From Microbacterium barkeri (GTDB lineage: Bacteria > Actinomycetota > Actinomycetes > Actinomycetales > Microbacteriaceae): a stretch of DNA of 64,000 nucleotides. The stretch is from positions 1 through 64,000 of the forward strand of contig NZ_BSEJ01000014.1 in assembly GCF_027921765.1 (NCBI RefSeq), in the 5' to 3' direction. Under the pieces are notes generated by a model, which was given only the letters and a program-made list of their open reading frames with translations, had not been told where the DNA came from and did not search any database. Positions 1 through 8,814 of the stretch are shown one piece after another; position 1 is the first letter of the stretch; each line of letters starts with the position of its first letter. The position numbers were made by a program, and so were the translations under genes.

Positions 1-2362
1 CGCCGCTCCCGCGGCGCCCGGCGCGCCGACCCCCGGGAAGCGCCCGGGCGGTCCGCGTCCCGGCAACAACCCGTTCGCGTCGCAGCAGGGCATGGGCAAG
101 CGCCCGGGCGGTCCGCGTCCCGGCAACAACCCGTTCGCGTCGGCGCAGGGCATGGGCCAGCGCCCGACGCCCGGCAACATCCCCCGTCCGCCGAAGCCGC
201 AGGCTCCGCGCCCGGGTGCACCGCGCCCCGGCGCGCCGCGCCCCGGTCGTCCCGGTGGCGGCGCCGGTCGTCCCGGTGCTCCGTTCCAGCAGCGTCCGGG
301 CGGCGCGGGTCGTCCCGGCGGCCCCGGTGCCGGCGGCGGCTTCCGTCCCGGCGGCGCACCCGGCGGCGGCTTCGCCGGCCGTCCCGGTCCCGGCGGCCGC
401 GGTCGCGGCGGCACGGCCGGCGCGTTCGGCAAGGGCGGCGGCAAGTCCAAGCAGCGCAAGTCGCGTCGGGCGAAGCGTCAAGAGTTCGAGATGCGGGAGG
501 CGCCGATCGTCGGCGGCGTCAAGGTCCCGCGCGGCGACGGCAACACCGTCATCCGGATGCGCCGCGGCGCATCGATCTCCGACTTCGCCGACAAGATCGA
601 GTCGATCACCGGCATGAGCGTCCAGCCGGGCAACCTCGTCACGGTGCTGTTCCACCTCGGTGAGATGGCGACCGCGACCGAGTCGCTCGACGAGGCCACG
701 TTCGAGGTGCTGGGCTCCGAGCTCGGCTACAAGATCCAGATCGTCTCGCCCGAGGACGAGGACAAGGAGCTCCTCGAGGGCTTCGGCCTCGACCTCGAGA
801 AGGAGGAGCTCGAGGAGGACGACGCCGACCTCGAGATCCGTCCCCCGGTGGTCACGGTCATGGGTCACGTCGACCACGGAAAGACGCGACTGCTCGACGC
901 CATCCGCAAGACGAACGTCGTCGCGGGCGAGGCCGGCGGCATCACGCAGCACATCGGCGCGTACCAGGTGTGGACCGAGCACGAGGGCTTCGAGCGCGCG
1001 ATCACCTTCATCGACACCCCGGGTCACGAGGCCTTCACGGCCATGCGCGCCCGCGGTGCCGAGGTGACCGACATCGCGATCCTCGTGGTCGCGGCCGACG
1101 ACGGCATCATGCCGCAGACGGTCGAGGCCCTGAACCACGCGCAGGCGGCCGGCGTGCCGATCGTCGTCGCGGTCAACAAGGTCGACAAGCCCGAGGCGAA
1201 CCCGGCCAAGGTGCGCCAGCAGCTGACCGAGTACGGTCTCGTGGCTGAGGAGTACGGCGGCGACGTCATGTTCGTCGACGTCTCCGCGCGTCAGAACATC
1301 GGCATCCAGGACCTCCTGGACGCCGTCCTCCTCACGGCGGACGCGGGTCTCGACCTGCGTGCGAACCCGAACAAGGCGGCGCGCGGTGTCGCGATCGAGG
1401 CGAAGCTCGACAAGGGCCGCGGCTCGGTGGCGACCGTGCTCGTCCAGGCGGGGACGCTGCGCGTCGGCGACCCGATCGTCGCCGGCACGGCGTACGGCCG
1501 CGTCCGCGCGATGATCGACGAGAACGGCGACGCCGTCACCGAGGCCGCTCCCTCGCGGCCCGTGCAGGTGCAGGGTCTCAGCTCGGTTCCCCGGGCCGGC
1601 GACACCTTCATCGTCACGGACGACGACCGCACGGCGCGTCAGATCGCCGAGAAGCGCGAGGCCGTCGAGCGCAACGCCCAGCTGGCTAAGGCCCGCAAGC
1701 GCATGTCGCTCGAGGAGTTCACGCGTGCGCTCGAAGAGGGCAAGGTCGAGTCGCTCAACCTCATCATCAAGGGCGACGTCGCCGGTGCCGTCGAGGCGCT
1801 GGAGGAGTCGCTGCTCAAGATCGAGGTCGACGAGAGCGTCCAGCTGCGGATCATCCACCGCGGTGTCGGCGCGATCACGGAGTCCGACGTCAACCTGGCC
1901 ACGATCGACAACGCGATCGTGATCGGCTTCAACGTCCGCCCCGACGCCAAGGCCCGCGAGGCCGCGGCTCGCGAGGGCGTGGACGTCCGGTTCTACTCGG
2001 TCATCTACAACGCGATCGACGATGTCGAGCAGTCGCTCAAGGGCATGCTCAAGCCGGAGTACGAGGAGGTCCAGTCGGGCGTCGCGGAGATCCGCGAGGT
2101 CTTCCGCTCCTCCAAGTTCGGCAACATCGCGGGTGTCATCGTCCGCTCCGGCACGATCACGCGCAACGCCAAGGCGCGCGTCATCCGCGAGGGCGTGGTC
2201 ATCGCGGACGGCCTGGCGATCGAGTCGCTGCGCCGCTTCAAGGACGACGTCACCGAGGTCCGCACGGACTTCGAGGCGGGCATCGGCCTCGGCAAGTACA
2301 ACGACATCCAGGTCGGCGACGAGATCGAGACGACCGAGATGGTCGAGAAGCCGCGCGGCTGA
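1..2362 (+). CDS. infB: Translation initiation factor IF-2 (5' end outside window)
   Basis: IF-2 is the GTPase that brings fMet-tRNA to the 30S subunit and promotes subunit joining. The reading frame is open from base 2 and at least 786 residues are visible; the true start lies upstream. The N-terminal part is a long Gly/Pro/Arg-rich disordered segment followed by a basic [13 protein letters not shown] patch, typical of actinobacterial IF-2. The G domain follows, with GHVDHGKT near base 862, DTPGHEAF near 1012 and NKVDK near 1171, then domains II, III and the C-terminal fMet-tRNA binding part. Several ATG codons occur in the visible Gly/Pro-rich part, and none has a convincing RBS. rbfA follows 74 nt downstream after a strong hairpin. 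Confidence 0.97.
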   Translation, partial: AAPAAPGAPTPGKRPGGPRPGNNPFASQQGMGKRPGGPRPGNNPFASAQGMGQRPTPGNIPRPPKPQAPRPGAPRPGAPRPGRPGGGAGRPGAPFQQRPGGAGRPGGPGAGGGFRPGGAPGGGFAGRPGPGGRGRGGTAGAFGKGGGKSKQRKSRRAKRQEFEMREAPIVGGVKVPRGDGNTVIRMRRGASISDFADKIESITGMSVQPGNLVTVLFHLGEMATATESLDEATFEVLGSELGYKIQIVSPEDEDKELLEGFGLDLEKEELEEDDADLEIRPPVVTVMGHVDHGKTRLLDAIRKTNVVAGEAGGITQHIGAYQVWTEHEGFERAITFIDTPGHEAFTAMRARGAEVTDIAILVVAADDGIMPQTVEALNHAQAAGVPIVVAVNKVDKPEANPAKVRQQLTEYGLVAEEYGGDVMFVDVSARQNIGIQDLLDAVLLTADAGLDLRANPNKAARGVAIEAKLDKGRGSVATVLVQAGTLRVGDPIVAGTAYGRVRAMIDENGDAVTEAAPSRPVQVQGLSSVPRAGDTFIVTDDDRTARQIAEKREAVERNAQLAKARKRMSLEEFTRALEEGKVESLNLIIKGDVAGAVEALEESLLKIEVDESVQLRIIHRGVGAITESDVNLATIDNAIVIGFNVRPDAKAREAAAREGVDVRFYSVIYNAIDDVEQSLKGMLKPEYEEVQSGVAEIREVFRSSKFGNIAGVIVRSGTITRNAKARVIREGVVIADGLAIESLRRFKDDVTEVRTDFEAGIGLGKYNDIQVGDEIETTEMVEKPRG
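38..157 (+). repeat. 60-nt tandem duplication inside infB
   Basis: Two adjacent 60-nt units (38-97 and 98-157) differ at only two positions. Each encodes a Lys-Arg-Pro-Gly-Gly-Pro-Arg-rich 20-residue block ending Gln-Gly-Met-Gly. The near-identity at the DNA level suggests a recent in-frame duplication in the disordered IF-2 N-terminus. Confidence 0.9.
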
Positions 2363-2379
2363 CGCGGATCTCACCCACC

Positions 2380-2415
2380 GGCCCTGTCGGGCGGCTCCGG
2401 CCGCTCGGCAGGGCC
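2380..2415 (+). terminator. Hairpin between infB and rbfA (terminator or attenuator)
   Basis: A 16-bp stem (2380-2395 with 2400-2415) contains two G-U wobbles and closes on TCCG, a UNCG-type tetraloop flanked by C and G. No T-run follows, and the rbfA ribosome site begins about 10 nt downstream. It could attenuate read-through or be an RNA processing site. Confidence 0.6.
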
Positions 2416-2436
2416 GTCTCATCCAAGGAGGACAAC

Positions 2437-2880
2437 ATGGCCGGACAGGAACGTCAGGCGCGGCTCGCGGATCGCATCCGCGTCATCCTCGCCGAGCGCC
2501 TCGAGAAGGGCCTGCGCGATCCGCGGCTCGGCTTCGTGACGATCACGGACGTGCGCGTGTCGGGTGACCTGCAGCACGCGTCGGTCTTCTACACGGTGTA
2601 CGGCTCCGACGAGGAGCGCGTCGCGAGCGGCGCGGCCCTCAAGGCCGCCACCGGCATGCTCCGCCGCGAGGTCGGGAAGCAGCTCAACACGCGGCTCACG
2701 CCGTCGCTCGAGTTCATCCCCGACGCGCTGCCGGAGACGGCCGACCACCTCACCGCGCTCCTGCGCGAGGCGCGCGAGCGCGACGAGGCGGTCGCCGGGC
2801 TCGCCGCTGGCGCGCAGTGGGCGGCGGGGGAGGACCCCTACGTCAAGCCGCGCGAGACGGCGGACGAAGACGACGCCTGA
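2437..2880 (+). CDS. rbfA: 30S ribosome-binding factor A
   Basis: RbfA binds immature 30S subunits and helps 16S rRNA 5'-end maturation and cold adaptation. The 147-residue product carries the family core, including an RVSGDLQHASVFYTVYG-like KH-type segment and the typical ADRIRVILAERLEKGLRDPRLGFVTITD start. The acidic C-terminal tail is usual for actinobacterial members. The ATG is preceded by AAGGAGG at 2425-2431 with good spacing. It follows infB in the conserved infB-rbfA order. mutY converges on it with its stop only 3 nt away. Confidence 0.95.
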   Translation: MAGQERQARLADRIRVILAERLEKGLRDPRLGFVTITDVRVSGDLQHASVFYTVYGSDEERVASGAALKAATGMLRREVGKQLNTRLTPSLEFIPDALPETADHLTALLREARERDEAVAGLAAGAQWAAGEDPYVKPRETADEDDA

Positions 2881-2883
2881 GCC

Positions 2884-3756
2884 TCACCGAGGCAGGCGCA
2901 GCAGCTCTCCGTCGGTCTCCACGAGGCCGTCGGACAGGAGCGAGAGGATGGCCCGGTCGCGCTGAGCACGGTCGGGCCATTCCGCGATCACGGCGTCCTG
3001 CGCGGCGCCATCCGGGCCGGCCTCGCGGAGCCGGCGCAGCACGGCGCCGCGGGCCTGACGGTCGCTGCCCTCGTACCGGGCCTGCCGTCGCCGCGTGTCC
3101 GGCGTCTCGGGCCGACCCGCCGCCAGCCACGCGCACGACGTGCGGACCGGGCACTCGTCGCATCGCGGGGCGCGCGCCGTGCACACGACCTGACCGAGCT
3201 CCATCGCCGCGGCGTTCATCGCCGCTGCCTCGGCCGGGGTCTCCGGCAGGAGCGCGGTCATCGCCTCGAGGTCGCGGCGGTGGGGAGGACCCGGCTGCGC
3301 GCGGCCGTCCACGGCGCGCGCGATGACGCGCCGGGTGTTCGTGTCGACGACGGGATGGCGGTCGCCGTACGCGAAGACCGCGACGGCCCGCGCCGTGTAG
3401 TCCCCGATGCCCGTGAGCGCGAGGAGCGCGTCCACGTCACGCGGGACGACGCCCTCGTGGCGGTCGCGGATCTCGACCGCGGCGCGGTGCAGCCAGAGTG
3501 CGCGGCGCGGGTAGCCGAGGTTCGCCCACTGCCGCACGGCCTCGGCCGGAGCGTCGTCGGCGAGCGCGGTCGGCGTCGGCCAGCGCTCGAGCCATGCCTC
3601 GAGGTGCGGGATCACGCGCGCGACCGGCGTCTGCTGGAGCATGAACTCGCTCACGAGCGTGCCCCAGGCCCCGTACCCCGGGCGGCGCCACGGCAGATCG
3701 CGCGCGTGCGCGCGGAACCACGGCACGAGCGTGTCGGCGAGGTCGAGGGAGGGCAT
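2884..3756 (-). CDS. mutY: A/G-specific adenine DNA glycosylase
   Basis: MutY removes adenine mispaired with 8-oxoguanine. The 290-residue protein shows the catalytic Glu37 in SEFMLQQT, the helix-hairpin-helix LTGIGDYTA at about 114-122, and the catalytic Asp138 in VVDTNTRRV. An iron-sulfur ligand set Cys192-X6-Cys199-X2-Cys202-X5-Cys208 is present. After the cluster there are only about 80 residues, so the usual C-terminal NUDIX-like 8-oxoG recognition domain is missing; short forms like this are common in actinobacteria. It is transcribed opposite to the surrounding rbfA and truB and starts from a TAGGCT box 6 nt upstream with no Shine-Dalgarno. Confidence 0.93.
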   Translation of the reverse strand: MPSLDLADTLVPWFRAHARDLPWRRPGYGAWGTLVSEFMLQQTPVARVIPHLEAWLERWPTPTALADDAPAEAVRQWANLGYPRRALWLHRAAVEIRDRHEGVVPRDVDALLALTGIGDYTARAVAVFAYGDRHPVVDTNTRRVIARAVDGRAQPGPPHRRDLEAMTALLPETPAEAAAMNAAAMELGQVVCTARAPRCDECPVRTSCAWLAAGRPETPDTRRRQARYEGSDRQARGAVLRRLREAGPDGAAQDAVIAEWPDRAQRDRAILSLLSDGLVETDGELLRLPR

Positions 3757-3762
3757 CGTCTC

Positions 3763-3768
3763 AGCCTA
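3763..3768 (-). promoter_or_regulatory. -10 box of mutY (leaderless)
   Basis: TAGGCT on the minus strand, 6 nt before the mutY ATG. There is no ribosome-binding sequence in the gap, so the transcript should start at or next to the start codon. Confidence 0.6.
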
Positions 3769-3916
3769 GGACGTGCGCCTCCGCGCTCCGTGCGCACCCG
3801 TTCAGGTGCTTCGCATCGGGGCGCGACCGAAGCGTTATCGGACGGCGTCCTAACCGTTACCGACCCCGCCGATCCGGGCACTACCGTCGAAGAGGGGCAG
3901 CTGAGAGGAGATCATC

Positions 3917-4585
3917 ATGATGCGCATCCGAGCGGGAATCGCTCTGACCGGTGTGCTGGCGCTCGCGATGGCCGGCTGCGCTTCCGAGGGAGATCCGGCC
4001 GACACCGCGGAGCCGACGTCGGCCTCGCCGAGCGAGAGCGCGTCGCCCTCGCAGACGCCGAGCACGCCGCCGCCCACCCCCACGACGCCCGGGCAGGACG
4101 CCGAGGACCCGGCCGACCCCGCCACGTGGGAGATCGAGGACGGCGAGCTCGGCCCGATCGAGCTCGGCGACGACTTCGACGAGGTCGTGGCGTCGCTCCC
4201 CGGCGACTGGGTGAACGACGACAGCTGCGCGTGGGTGGCGTACTGGAGCGCACCCGACGGCACATACCTCGTGTCGTTCCAGCGCGACGCCGAGGGCGCC
4301 GGTCCCGTCATCGCCGCGACCGTCGAGTCGCTGAGCGACCGGTCGGGGATCGGCCCGCGGACCGAGGACGGCCTCGGTGTGGGCGCGACGCGCGAGGACG
4401 TCCTCGCGGTGCACCCCGACGCCGTCGAGGTCGACTCGCCGATCGAGGGCATCTCGTTCCTGCGGATCGACGACGACGACGCGTCGGACGGATCGGTGTT
4501 CTTCCAGTACGCGGACGGACAGGACGGGGCGACCCGGGTGGCGGTCACGACGCTCGAGACCCCCGCGTACGAGGCCTGCGCCTGA
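3917..4585 (+). CDS. Putative secreted lipoprotein
   Basis: A 222-residue product of unknown function. The N-terminus is a lipoprotein signal: basic MMRIR, a hydrophobic stretch, then the lipobox LAMAGC. A Ser/Thr/Pro/Glu-rich linker of about 45 residues follows, then an acidic globular domain beginning near ATWEIEDGELGPIELGDDFDEV. It would be anchored to the outer face of the membrane. GAGAGGAG precedes two consecutive ATGs (3917 and 3920), and either may be used. It lies between mutY and truB and has no clear functional partner. Its layout resembles the second lipoprotein in this window (8197-8814), but the two do not obviously align beyond the signal and linker. Confidence 0.85.
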   Translation: MMRIRAGIALTGVLALAMAGCASEGDPADTAEPTSASPSESASPSQTPSTPPPTPTTPGQDAEDPADPATWEIEDGELGPIELGDDFDEVVASLPGDWVNDDSCAWVAYWSAPDGTYLVSFQRDAEGAGPVIAATVESLSDRSGIGPRTEDGLGVGATREDVLAVHPDAVEVDSPIEGISFLRIDDDDASDGSVFFQYADGQDGATRVAVTTLETPAYEACA

Positions 4586-4614
4586 CCCGTCCGCGGGGCA
4601 CTCGGCAGACGCAA

Positions 4615-4620
4615 TACGCT
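4615..4620 (+). promoter_or_regulatory. -10 box of truB (leaderless)
   Basis: TACGCT, 6 nt before the truB ATG. The GGAGGG that follows touches the ATG and is too close for a normal Shine-Dalgarno. Confidence 0.55.
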
Positions 4621-4626
4621 GGAGGG

Positions 4627-5547
4627 ATGGCGTCACGCGTTCCCCAGGCCGGAGGCATCCTGCTCGTCGACAAACCGGGAGGCGTGACGAGCCATGACGT
4701 GGTCGCGCGCTCACGGCGCGCCTTCGGAACCCGGAGGATCGGCCACGCCGGAACGCTCGACCCGATGGCGACGGGGCTCCTCGTCCTCGGGATCGAGGGG
4801 TCGACGCGCCTGCTGACGTATCTCGTGGGCCTTGACAAGACCTATACCGCGACCATCCGGCTCGGGCAGTCCACGACGACGGACGACGCTGAGGGTGACG
4901 TCACCGCATCCGTCTCGTCGGAGACCCTCGCTGCCGTCGCGGACGCCGACATCGCGCGCGGCGTCGCCGCGCTGACCGGCCCGATCTCGCAGGTGCCGAG
5001 CGCGGTGTCCGCGATCAAGGTCGACGGACGCCGGGCGTACGACCGGGTGCGGGCGGGCGAGGAGGTCGAGCTCGCGGCGCGCGAGGTCACGATCTCGCGC
5101 TTCGAGATCGACGCCGTGCGCCGATCCGAGGGGGCCATCGATCTCGACGTCGCCGTGGACTGCTCGTCGGGAACGTACATCCGCGCCCTCGCGCGCGACC
5201 TCGGCGTCGCGCTCGGAGTTGGCGGGCACCTCACCGCGCTGCGTCGCACGCACGTCGGGCCGTTCGACGTCGCCGACGCGGCCGCCGTCGACGATCGGCT
5301 CGCCGACGCGCCCCTCCTTCCGCCCGCCGACGTGGCCGCCAGGGTCCTCGGCCGCTTCGACGCGACCGTCGACGAGGCGCGAGACCTGCGCCACGGCAAG
5401 CGGCTCGCCGGCGCGGCCGCACGCGTCCCCGGCGCTCTCGCTGCCGCCATCGATCCGGATGGCGCGCTCATCGGGATCGTCGAGAAGCGCGGATCCGCCC
5501 TCAAGAGCGCCATGAACATGCCGGAGCCTCAGGGAGGCGCCGCATGA
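4627..5547 (+). CDS. truB: tRNA pseudouridine(55) synthase
   Basis: TruB converts U55 of the tRNA T-loop to pseudouridine. The 306-residue protein begins GGILLVDKPGGVTSHDVV and has the catalytic motif GHAGTLDPMATG with Asp45. The KTYTATIRLG and CSSGTYIRALARDLG motifs and the C-terminal PUA-like tail are present. The frame is open far upstream, but ATG 4627 is where family homology begins and it sits 6 nt after a TACGCT box. The stop overlaps the ATG of the next membrane gene (ATGA), so truB and 5544-5912 are probably translationally coupled. Confidence 0.95.
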   Translation: MASRVPQAGGILLVDKPGGVTSHDVVARSRRAFGTRRIGHAGTLDPMATGLLVLGIEGSTRLLTYLVGLDKTYTATIRLGQSTTTDDAEGDVTASVSSETLAAVADADIARGVAALTGPISQVPSAVSAIKVDGRRAYDRVRAGEEVELAAREVTISRFEIDAVRRSEGAIDLDVAVDCSSGTYIRALARDLGVALGVGGHLTALRRTHVGPFDVADAAAVDDRLADAPLLPPADVAARVLGRFDATVDEARDLRHGKRLAGAAARVPGALAAAIDPDGALIGIVEKRGSALKSAMNMPEPQGGAA

Positions 5548-5912
5548 TCGCGTGGTTCACGATCGCGCAGGTCGCCGTCGCGAGCCTCGCGGGCGCGCTG
5601 TGCGTCATCCTCGGACTCGCCGGACGGCGCCCGAGCGACCTCTCCGTGGGCGCCATGGCTCTCGTGCAGGTGCTCCTCGTCGTGCAGATCGTCATCGCGA
5701 TCATCGCGCCGCTCGCAGGCAACCCGCCCACGGGCGACCTGCTCGAGTTCTGGACCTACCTCGTGTCGGCCGCGCTCCTTCCCGTCGCGGGCGTCGTGTG
5801 GGCCTTCATCGACCGCACCCGATGGAGCGTCGTCGTCATGGGGGTGCTCGGGCTCGCCGTCGCGGTGATGGTGTACCGCATGCACGTGATCTGGACGATC
5901 CAGGTGGCCTGA
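5544..5912 (+). CDS. Small integral membrane protein
   Basis: A 122-residue protein with about four hydrophobic helices (roughly residues 4-26, 36-57, 66-87 and 94-115) and almost no soluble part. It overlaps the truB stop codon by 4 nt, so it is co-translated with truB. I do not recognise a named family. Such small four-helix proteins between truB and ribF are seen in related actinobacteria, but their role is unknown. No catalytic motif is visible. Confidence 0.8.
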   Translation: MIAWFTIAQVAVASLAGALCVILGLAGRRPSDLSVGAMALVQVLLVVQIVIAIIAPLAGNPPTGDLLEFWTYLVSAALLPVAGVVWAFIDRTRWSVVVMGVLGLAVAVMVYRMHVIWTIQVA

Positions 5913-5949
5913 CCGCGCTCTCGCGCGGCCCGCGCGCAGGTGCGCCGCC

Positions 5950-5955
5950 TAAAAT
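5950..5955 (+). promoter_or_regulatory. -10 box upstream of 5965 gene
   Basis: TAAAAT, 9 nt before the ATG at 5965. It is the best match to the TATAAT consensus in this part of the window. The GGAG just after it may also serve as a weak ribosome site. Confidence 0.55.
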
Positions 5956-5964
5956 GGAGCCGTT

Positions 5965-6402
5965 ATGACAGAGCCAGCGCGCACCCGCCGGATGACCGGC
6001 GTGGGCATCGTCCTCGTGTTCGTGTACGGCGTGATGGCGCTGGCCGCCACCGGGCGGTCGTTCGTGCAATTCGTGCGCGCGTTCGACGAGGCGCCCGTGG
6101 CCTACACCCTGTCGGCGGCGTCCGCCGTCGTGTACATCCTCGCGACTCTCGCGCTGATGTTCTCGAAGAGCGACGCGTGGTACCGCGTCGCGTGGGTGTC
6201 GGTGATCTTCGAGCTCGCGGGCGTCATCATCGTGGGCTCCCTGAGCATCGCGCTCCCCGCCCTGTTCCAGCACCCGACCGTGTGGTCGCTCTACGGAAGC
6301 GGATACGTCTGGATCCCGCTCGTGCTGCCGTTCTTCGGCATCTGGTGGCTCGCGACGCACCGCCCCGCCCGCTCGCGGCAGGCCGCGGAGGTCGCCCGAT
6401 GA
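5965..6402 (+). CDS. Small integral membrane protein
   Basis: A 145-residue protein with four predicted membrane helices (about residues 12-32, 46-68, 75-98 and 113-133) and a short basic C-terminal tail. No known domain is recognised. It has its own likely promoter at 5950, and its stop codon overlaps the ribF start, so it is probably co-expressed with ribF. It is not obviously a paralogue of the preceding membrane protein apart from helix count. Confidence 0.8.
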   Translation: MTEPARTRRMTGVGIVLVFVYGVMALAATGRSFVQFVRAFDEAPVAYTLSAASAVVYILATLALMFSKSDAWYRVAWVSVIFELAGVIIVGSLSIALPALFQHPTVWSLYGSGYVWIPLVLPFFGIWWLATHRPARSRQAAEVAR

Positions 6403-7358
6403 TGCTCTTCCGCGACGCCGGCGAGGTGCCGGAGGGGTTCGGGCCCTCTGTCGTCGCGATCGGCAAGTTCGACGGCGTGCACGCGGGGCACCGCGCGCTC
6501 ATCGAGCGGATGCTCGTCGATGCCGCAGGCACGGACGCCCGCACGGTGGCCGTCACATTCGATCGGAACCCGCTCGCGCTCATCGCGCCGGCCCGATGCC
6601 CGCAGCCGCTCGTGAGCGTGCAGCAGAAGGTCGACCTCCTCGAGCGCACGGGCGTCGACGCGACGCTGCTGCTCGCGTTCGACGAGCAGCTCGCGGCGGA
6701 GCCCGCGGAGAGCTTCGTCGAGCGCGTGCTCGTCGGCGCCCTGCGCGCGCAGCGGGTCCTCGTGGGAAGCGACTTCCGATTCGGGCGCGGGGGAGCGGGC
6801 GACGCCGCGCTGCTCGAGCGGATGGGGGCCGAGCACGGGTTCTCGGTCGAGATCATGCCCGACATCGCCAGCTCGGGCGACGGGCGCCGCGTGTCGTCGT
6901 CGTGGATCCGCGAGCTCCTCGACGCGGGCGACGTCGAGCGCGCCGCGAAGCTGCTCGGTCGCCGGCACGCCGTGCGCGGCGAGATCGTGCACGGGCTCAA
7001 GCGCGGGCGCGAGCTGGGCTTCCCGACGGCGAACCTCGCGCAGGACGCCGAGGGGTTCATCCCCGCCGACGGCGTGTACGCGGGATGGCTCGTCGTCCCG
7101 CGCGGAGAGCTCGGCTCGGTCGTGCGGTACCCCGCGGCGATCTCGGTCGGCACGAACCCGACCTTCGACGACGTCGCGCAGCGCCAGGTCGAGGCGTACG
7201 TGCTCGACGAGGACGACCTCGACCTCTACGGGCTGAGGGTCGAGGTGCAGTTCGCGGCGCGCATCCGAGGGATGGTCGCGTTCGAGGGCATCGAGAAGCT
7301 CATCATCCAGATGACCGACGACGTCGCGCGCGTGCGCGAGGTCCTCGCGGGCGGCTGA
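6399..7358 (+). CDS. ribF: Bifunctional riboflavin kinase / FAD synthetase
   Basis: RibF phosphorylates riboflavin to FMN and adenylylates FMN to FAD. The 319-residue protein has the N-terminal nucleotidyltransferase domain with GKFDGVHAGH, the SDFRFGRGG loop and SSSWIRELL. The C-terminal riboflavin kinase domain has the GRELGFPTANL motif and the SVGTNPTFDD segment. Two ATGs (6399 and 6402) overlap the stop of the upstream gene; GGAG at 6387-6390 fits either. The order truB-(membrane genes)-ribF keeps the widespread truB-ribF pairing. FMN from this enzyme would supply the flavin pair at 28253-30135. Confidence 0.95.
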   Translation: MMLFRDAGEVPEGFGPSVVAIGKFDGVHAGHRALIERMLVDAAGTDARTVAVTFDRNPLALIAPARCPQPLVSVQQKVDLLERTGVDATLLLAFDEQLAAEPAESFVERVLVGALRAQRVLVGSDFRFGRGGAGDAALLERMGAEHGFSVEIMPDIASSGDGRRVSSSWIRELLDAGDVERAAKLLGRRHAVRGEIVHGLKRGRELGFPTANLAQDAEGFIPADGVYAGWLVVPRGELGSVVRYPAAISVGTNPTFDDVAQRQVEAYVLDEDDLDLYGLRVEVQFAARIRGMVAFEGIEKLIIQMTDDVARVREVLAGG

Positions 7359-7361
7359 CGC

Positions 7362-8081
7362 TCAGTACGAGGTGGAGTCCTCGGCGCCCGTGGCGACGCC
7401 TCCCGCGGCGCGAGCCCGCAGCTCGCCGAGGATCGTCGCGCTCGCGCTCGTCCCGAGACGGGTCGCGCCGGCCTCGAGCATCGCGATCGCGGCGTCCAGC
7501 CCGCGGACGCCGCCCGACGCCTTCACCTGGACGGCGGAGGAGACGCTGCGGCGCATGAGCTCGACGTGCGGCACCGTGGCGCCGCCGCCGGCGAAGCCCG
7601 TCGACGTCTTGACGAACGTCGCGCCGCCGGCCTCCGTGAGCCGGCTGCCGCGCGCGATCTGCTCCTCGTCGAGGAGGCTCGTCTCGAGAATGACCTTCGT
7701 GACGAGGCCGTCTGCGGCGTCGACGACGGCGCGGATGTCCGCCTCGACCCGGTCGTCCTCGCCGCCGCGCAGGGCGCCGATGTGCACGACCATGTCGAAC
7801 TCGGTGGCCCCGTCCTCGCGCGCCTGACGCAGCTCGGCGACCTTGGCGGCGGTCGACGTCGTGCCGTGCGGGAAGCCGATCACGGTGCCGACGGCGACGC
7901 CAGAGCCCTCGAGCCGGCGCACGGCGTACGCGACGTCGGACGGGCGCACGCACACACTGAACACCTTCCACTCGGCCGCGATGTCGAGTTCGCGATCGAC
8001 GTCGGCGCGCGTGAAGTCGGGCTTGAGGATCGCGTGGTCGATGGCGGCGGCGACAGCCGCCTCGGTGAGCTCGATGGCCAT
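7362..8081 (-). CDS. deoC: Deoxyribose-phosphate aldolase
   Basis: DeoC cleaves 2-deoxyribose-5-phosphate to glyceraldehyde-3-phosphate and acetaldehyde in deoxynucleoside salvage. The 239-residue class I aldolase shows IDHAILKP, VCVRPSDV, VGTVIGFPHGTT, the Schiff-base lysine in FVKTSTGF, and the second active lysine in VKASGGVRG. It is convergent with ribF (3 nt between stops). No other deo genes are adjacent. The start at 8081 is 6 nt after a TAGGCT box. Confidence 0.95.
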   Translation of the reverse strand: MAIELTEAAVAAAIDHAILKPDFTRADVDRELDIAAEWKVFSVCVRPSDVAYAVRRLEGSGVAVGTVIGFPHGTTSTAAKVAELRQAREDGATEFDMVVHIGALRGGEDDRVEADIRAVVDAADGLVTKVILETSLLDEEQIARGSRLTEAGGATFVKTSTGFAGGGATVPHVELMRRSVSSAVQVKASGGVRGLDAAIAMLEAGATRLGTSASATILGELRARAAGGVATGAEDSTSY

Positions 8082-8087
8082 GCGCCC

Positions 8088-8093
8088 AGCCTA
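8088..8093 (-). promoter_or_regulatory. -10 box of deoC (leaderless)
   Basis: TAGGCT on the minus strand, 6 nt before the deoC ATG; no Shine-Dalgarno in between. Confidence 0.6.
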
Positions 8094-8183
8094 CCTTCGC
8101 CTGCCGGGCCGCCGCCCGAGGCCGGTGCGGCGCGATTGCATCACGATCGGCGTGCGTCGTCGCCTGCGCGCCATCCGCTCGGA

Positions 8184-8189
8184 TAGCGT
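8184..8189 (+). promoter_or_regulatory. -10 box of lipoprotein gene 8197
   Basis: TAGCGT, 7 nt before the ATG at 8197. The divergent deoC box lies about 90 nt away on the other strand. Confidence 0.55.
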
Positions 8190-8196
8190 CGAGAGC

Positions 8197-8814
8197 ATGA
8201 TGCGCCGTGCACTCGCCCCCCTCCTCGCAGCGGGCGTCCTCCTCTCTCTCGCAGGATGCGCGAGCAGCGTCGGCACCGGCCAGGGCACGGAGCCCGATCC
8301 CACGCCCTCAGCGACCTCCACTCCGACGACCGCGCCGACGACATCCGTGCCCACGACCGCGCCCGGCGTGTTCACGATGCCTGCCTCGTGCGAGCAGGCC
8401 TGGTCGCGCGAGGCGCTCTCGATCCTCAGCGAGGAGGCCGGCGCGCTGAACGACCCGGGTCTCACGATGCTCTCGACCGAGGTGGTCCCCGCCCTCGAGG
8501 TGCTCGACGCCGTCGAGCCGCTGCGCTGCACGTGGGGGCTCGCGAGCGAGGTCGGCATCGCGACGACCCTCGCCGCCGTCGACGAGGCCCAGACCGAGAC
8601 CATCCGCACCGCGCTGCTCGCCGAGGGCTTCACCTGCGAGGAGCGCGAGGTCGTCACTCGCTGCGAGCTCGAGACGGAGCTGACCGGGGAGGTGCCCGGA
8701 GCGACCGGCGAGGTGCACGTGCTCGGCGGAGGCGGGTGGGCCGCGACGCACTGGCTGAACGCCGACTTCGAGCCCCAGTACACCGACGACCTCATCGCGA
8801 CGCTCTGGATGTGA
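8197..8814 (+). CDS. Putative secreted lipoprotein
   Basis: A 205-residue lipoprotein of unknown function: MMRRALAPLLAAGVLLSLAGC gives a basic start, hydrophobic core and LAGC lipobox. A Thr/Pro/Ser-rich linker of about 35 residues follows. The globular part contains Cys residues that could form disulphides (ASCEQAW, LRCTWG, FTCEERE, TRCELE). The frame is open further upstream, but the signal peptide and the TAGCGT box fix the start at 8197 or 8200. There is no adjacent partner gene. Confidence 0.85.
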   Translation: MMRRALAPLLAAGVLLSLAGCASSVGTGQGTEPDPTPSATSTPTTAPTTSVPTTAPGVFTMPASCEQAWSREALSILSEEAGALNDPGLTMLSTEVVPALEVLDAVEPLRCTWGLASEVGIATTLAAVDEAQTETIRTALLAEGFTCEEREVVTRCELETELTGEVPGATGEVHVLGGGGWAATHWLNADFEPQYTDDLIATLWM

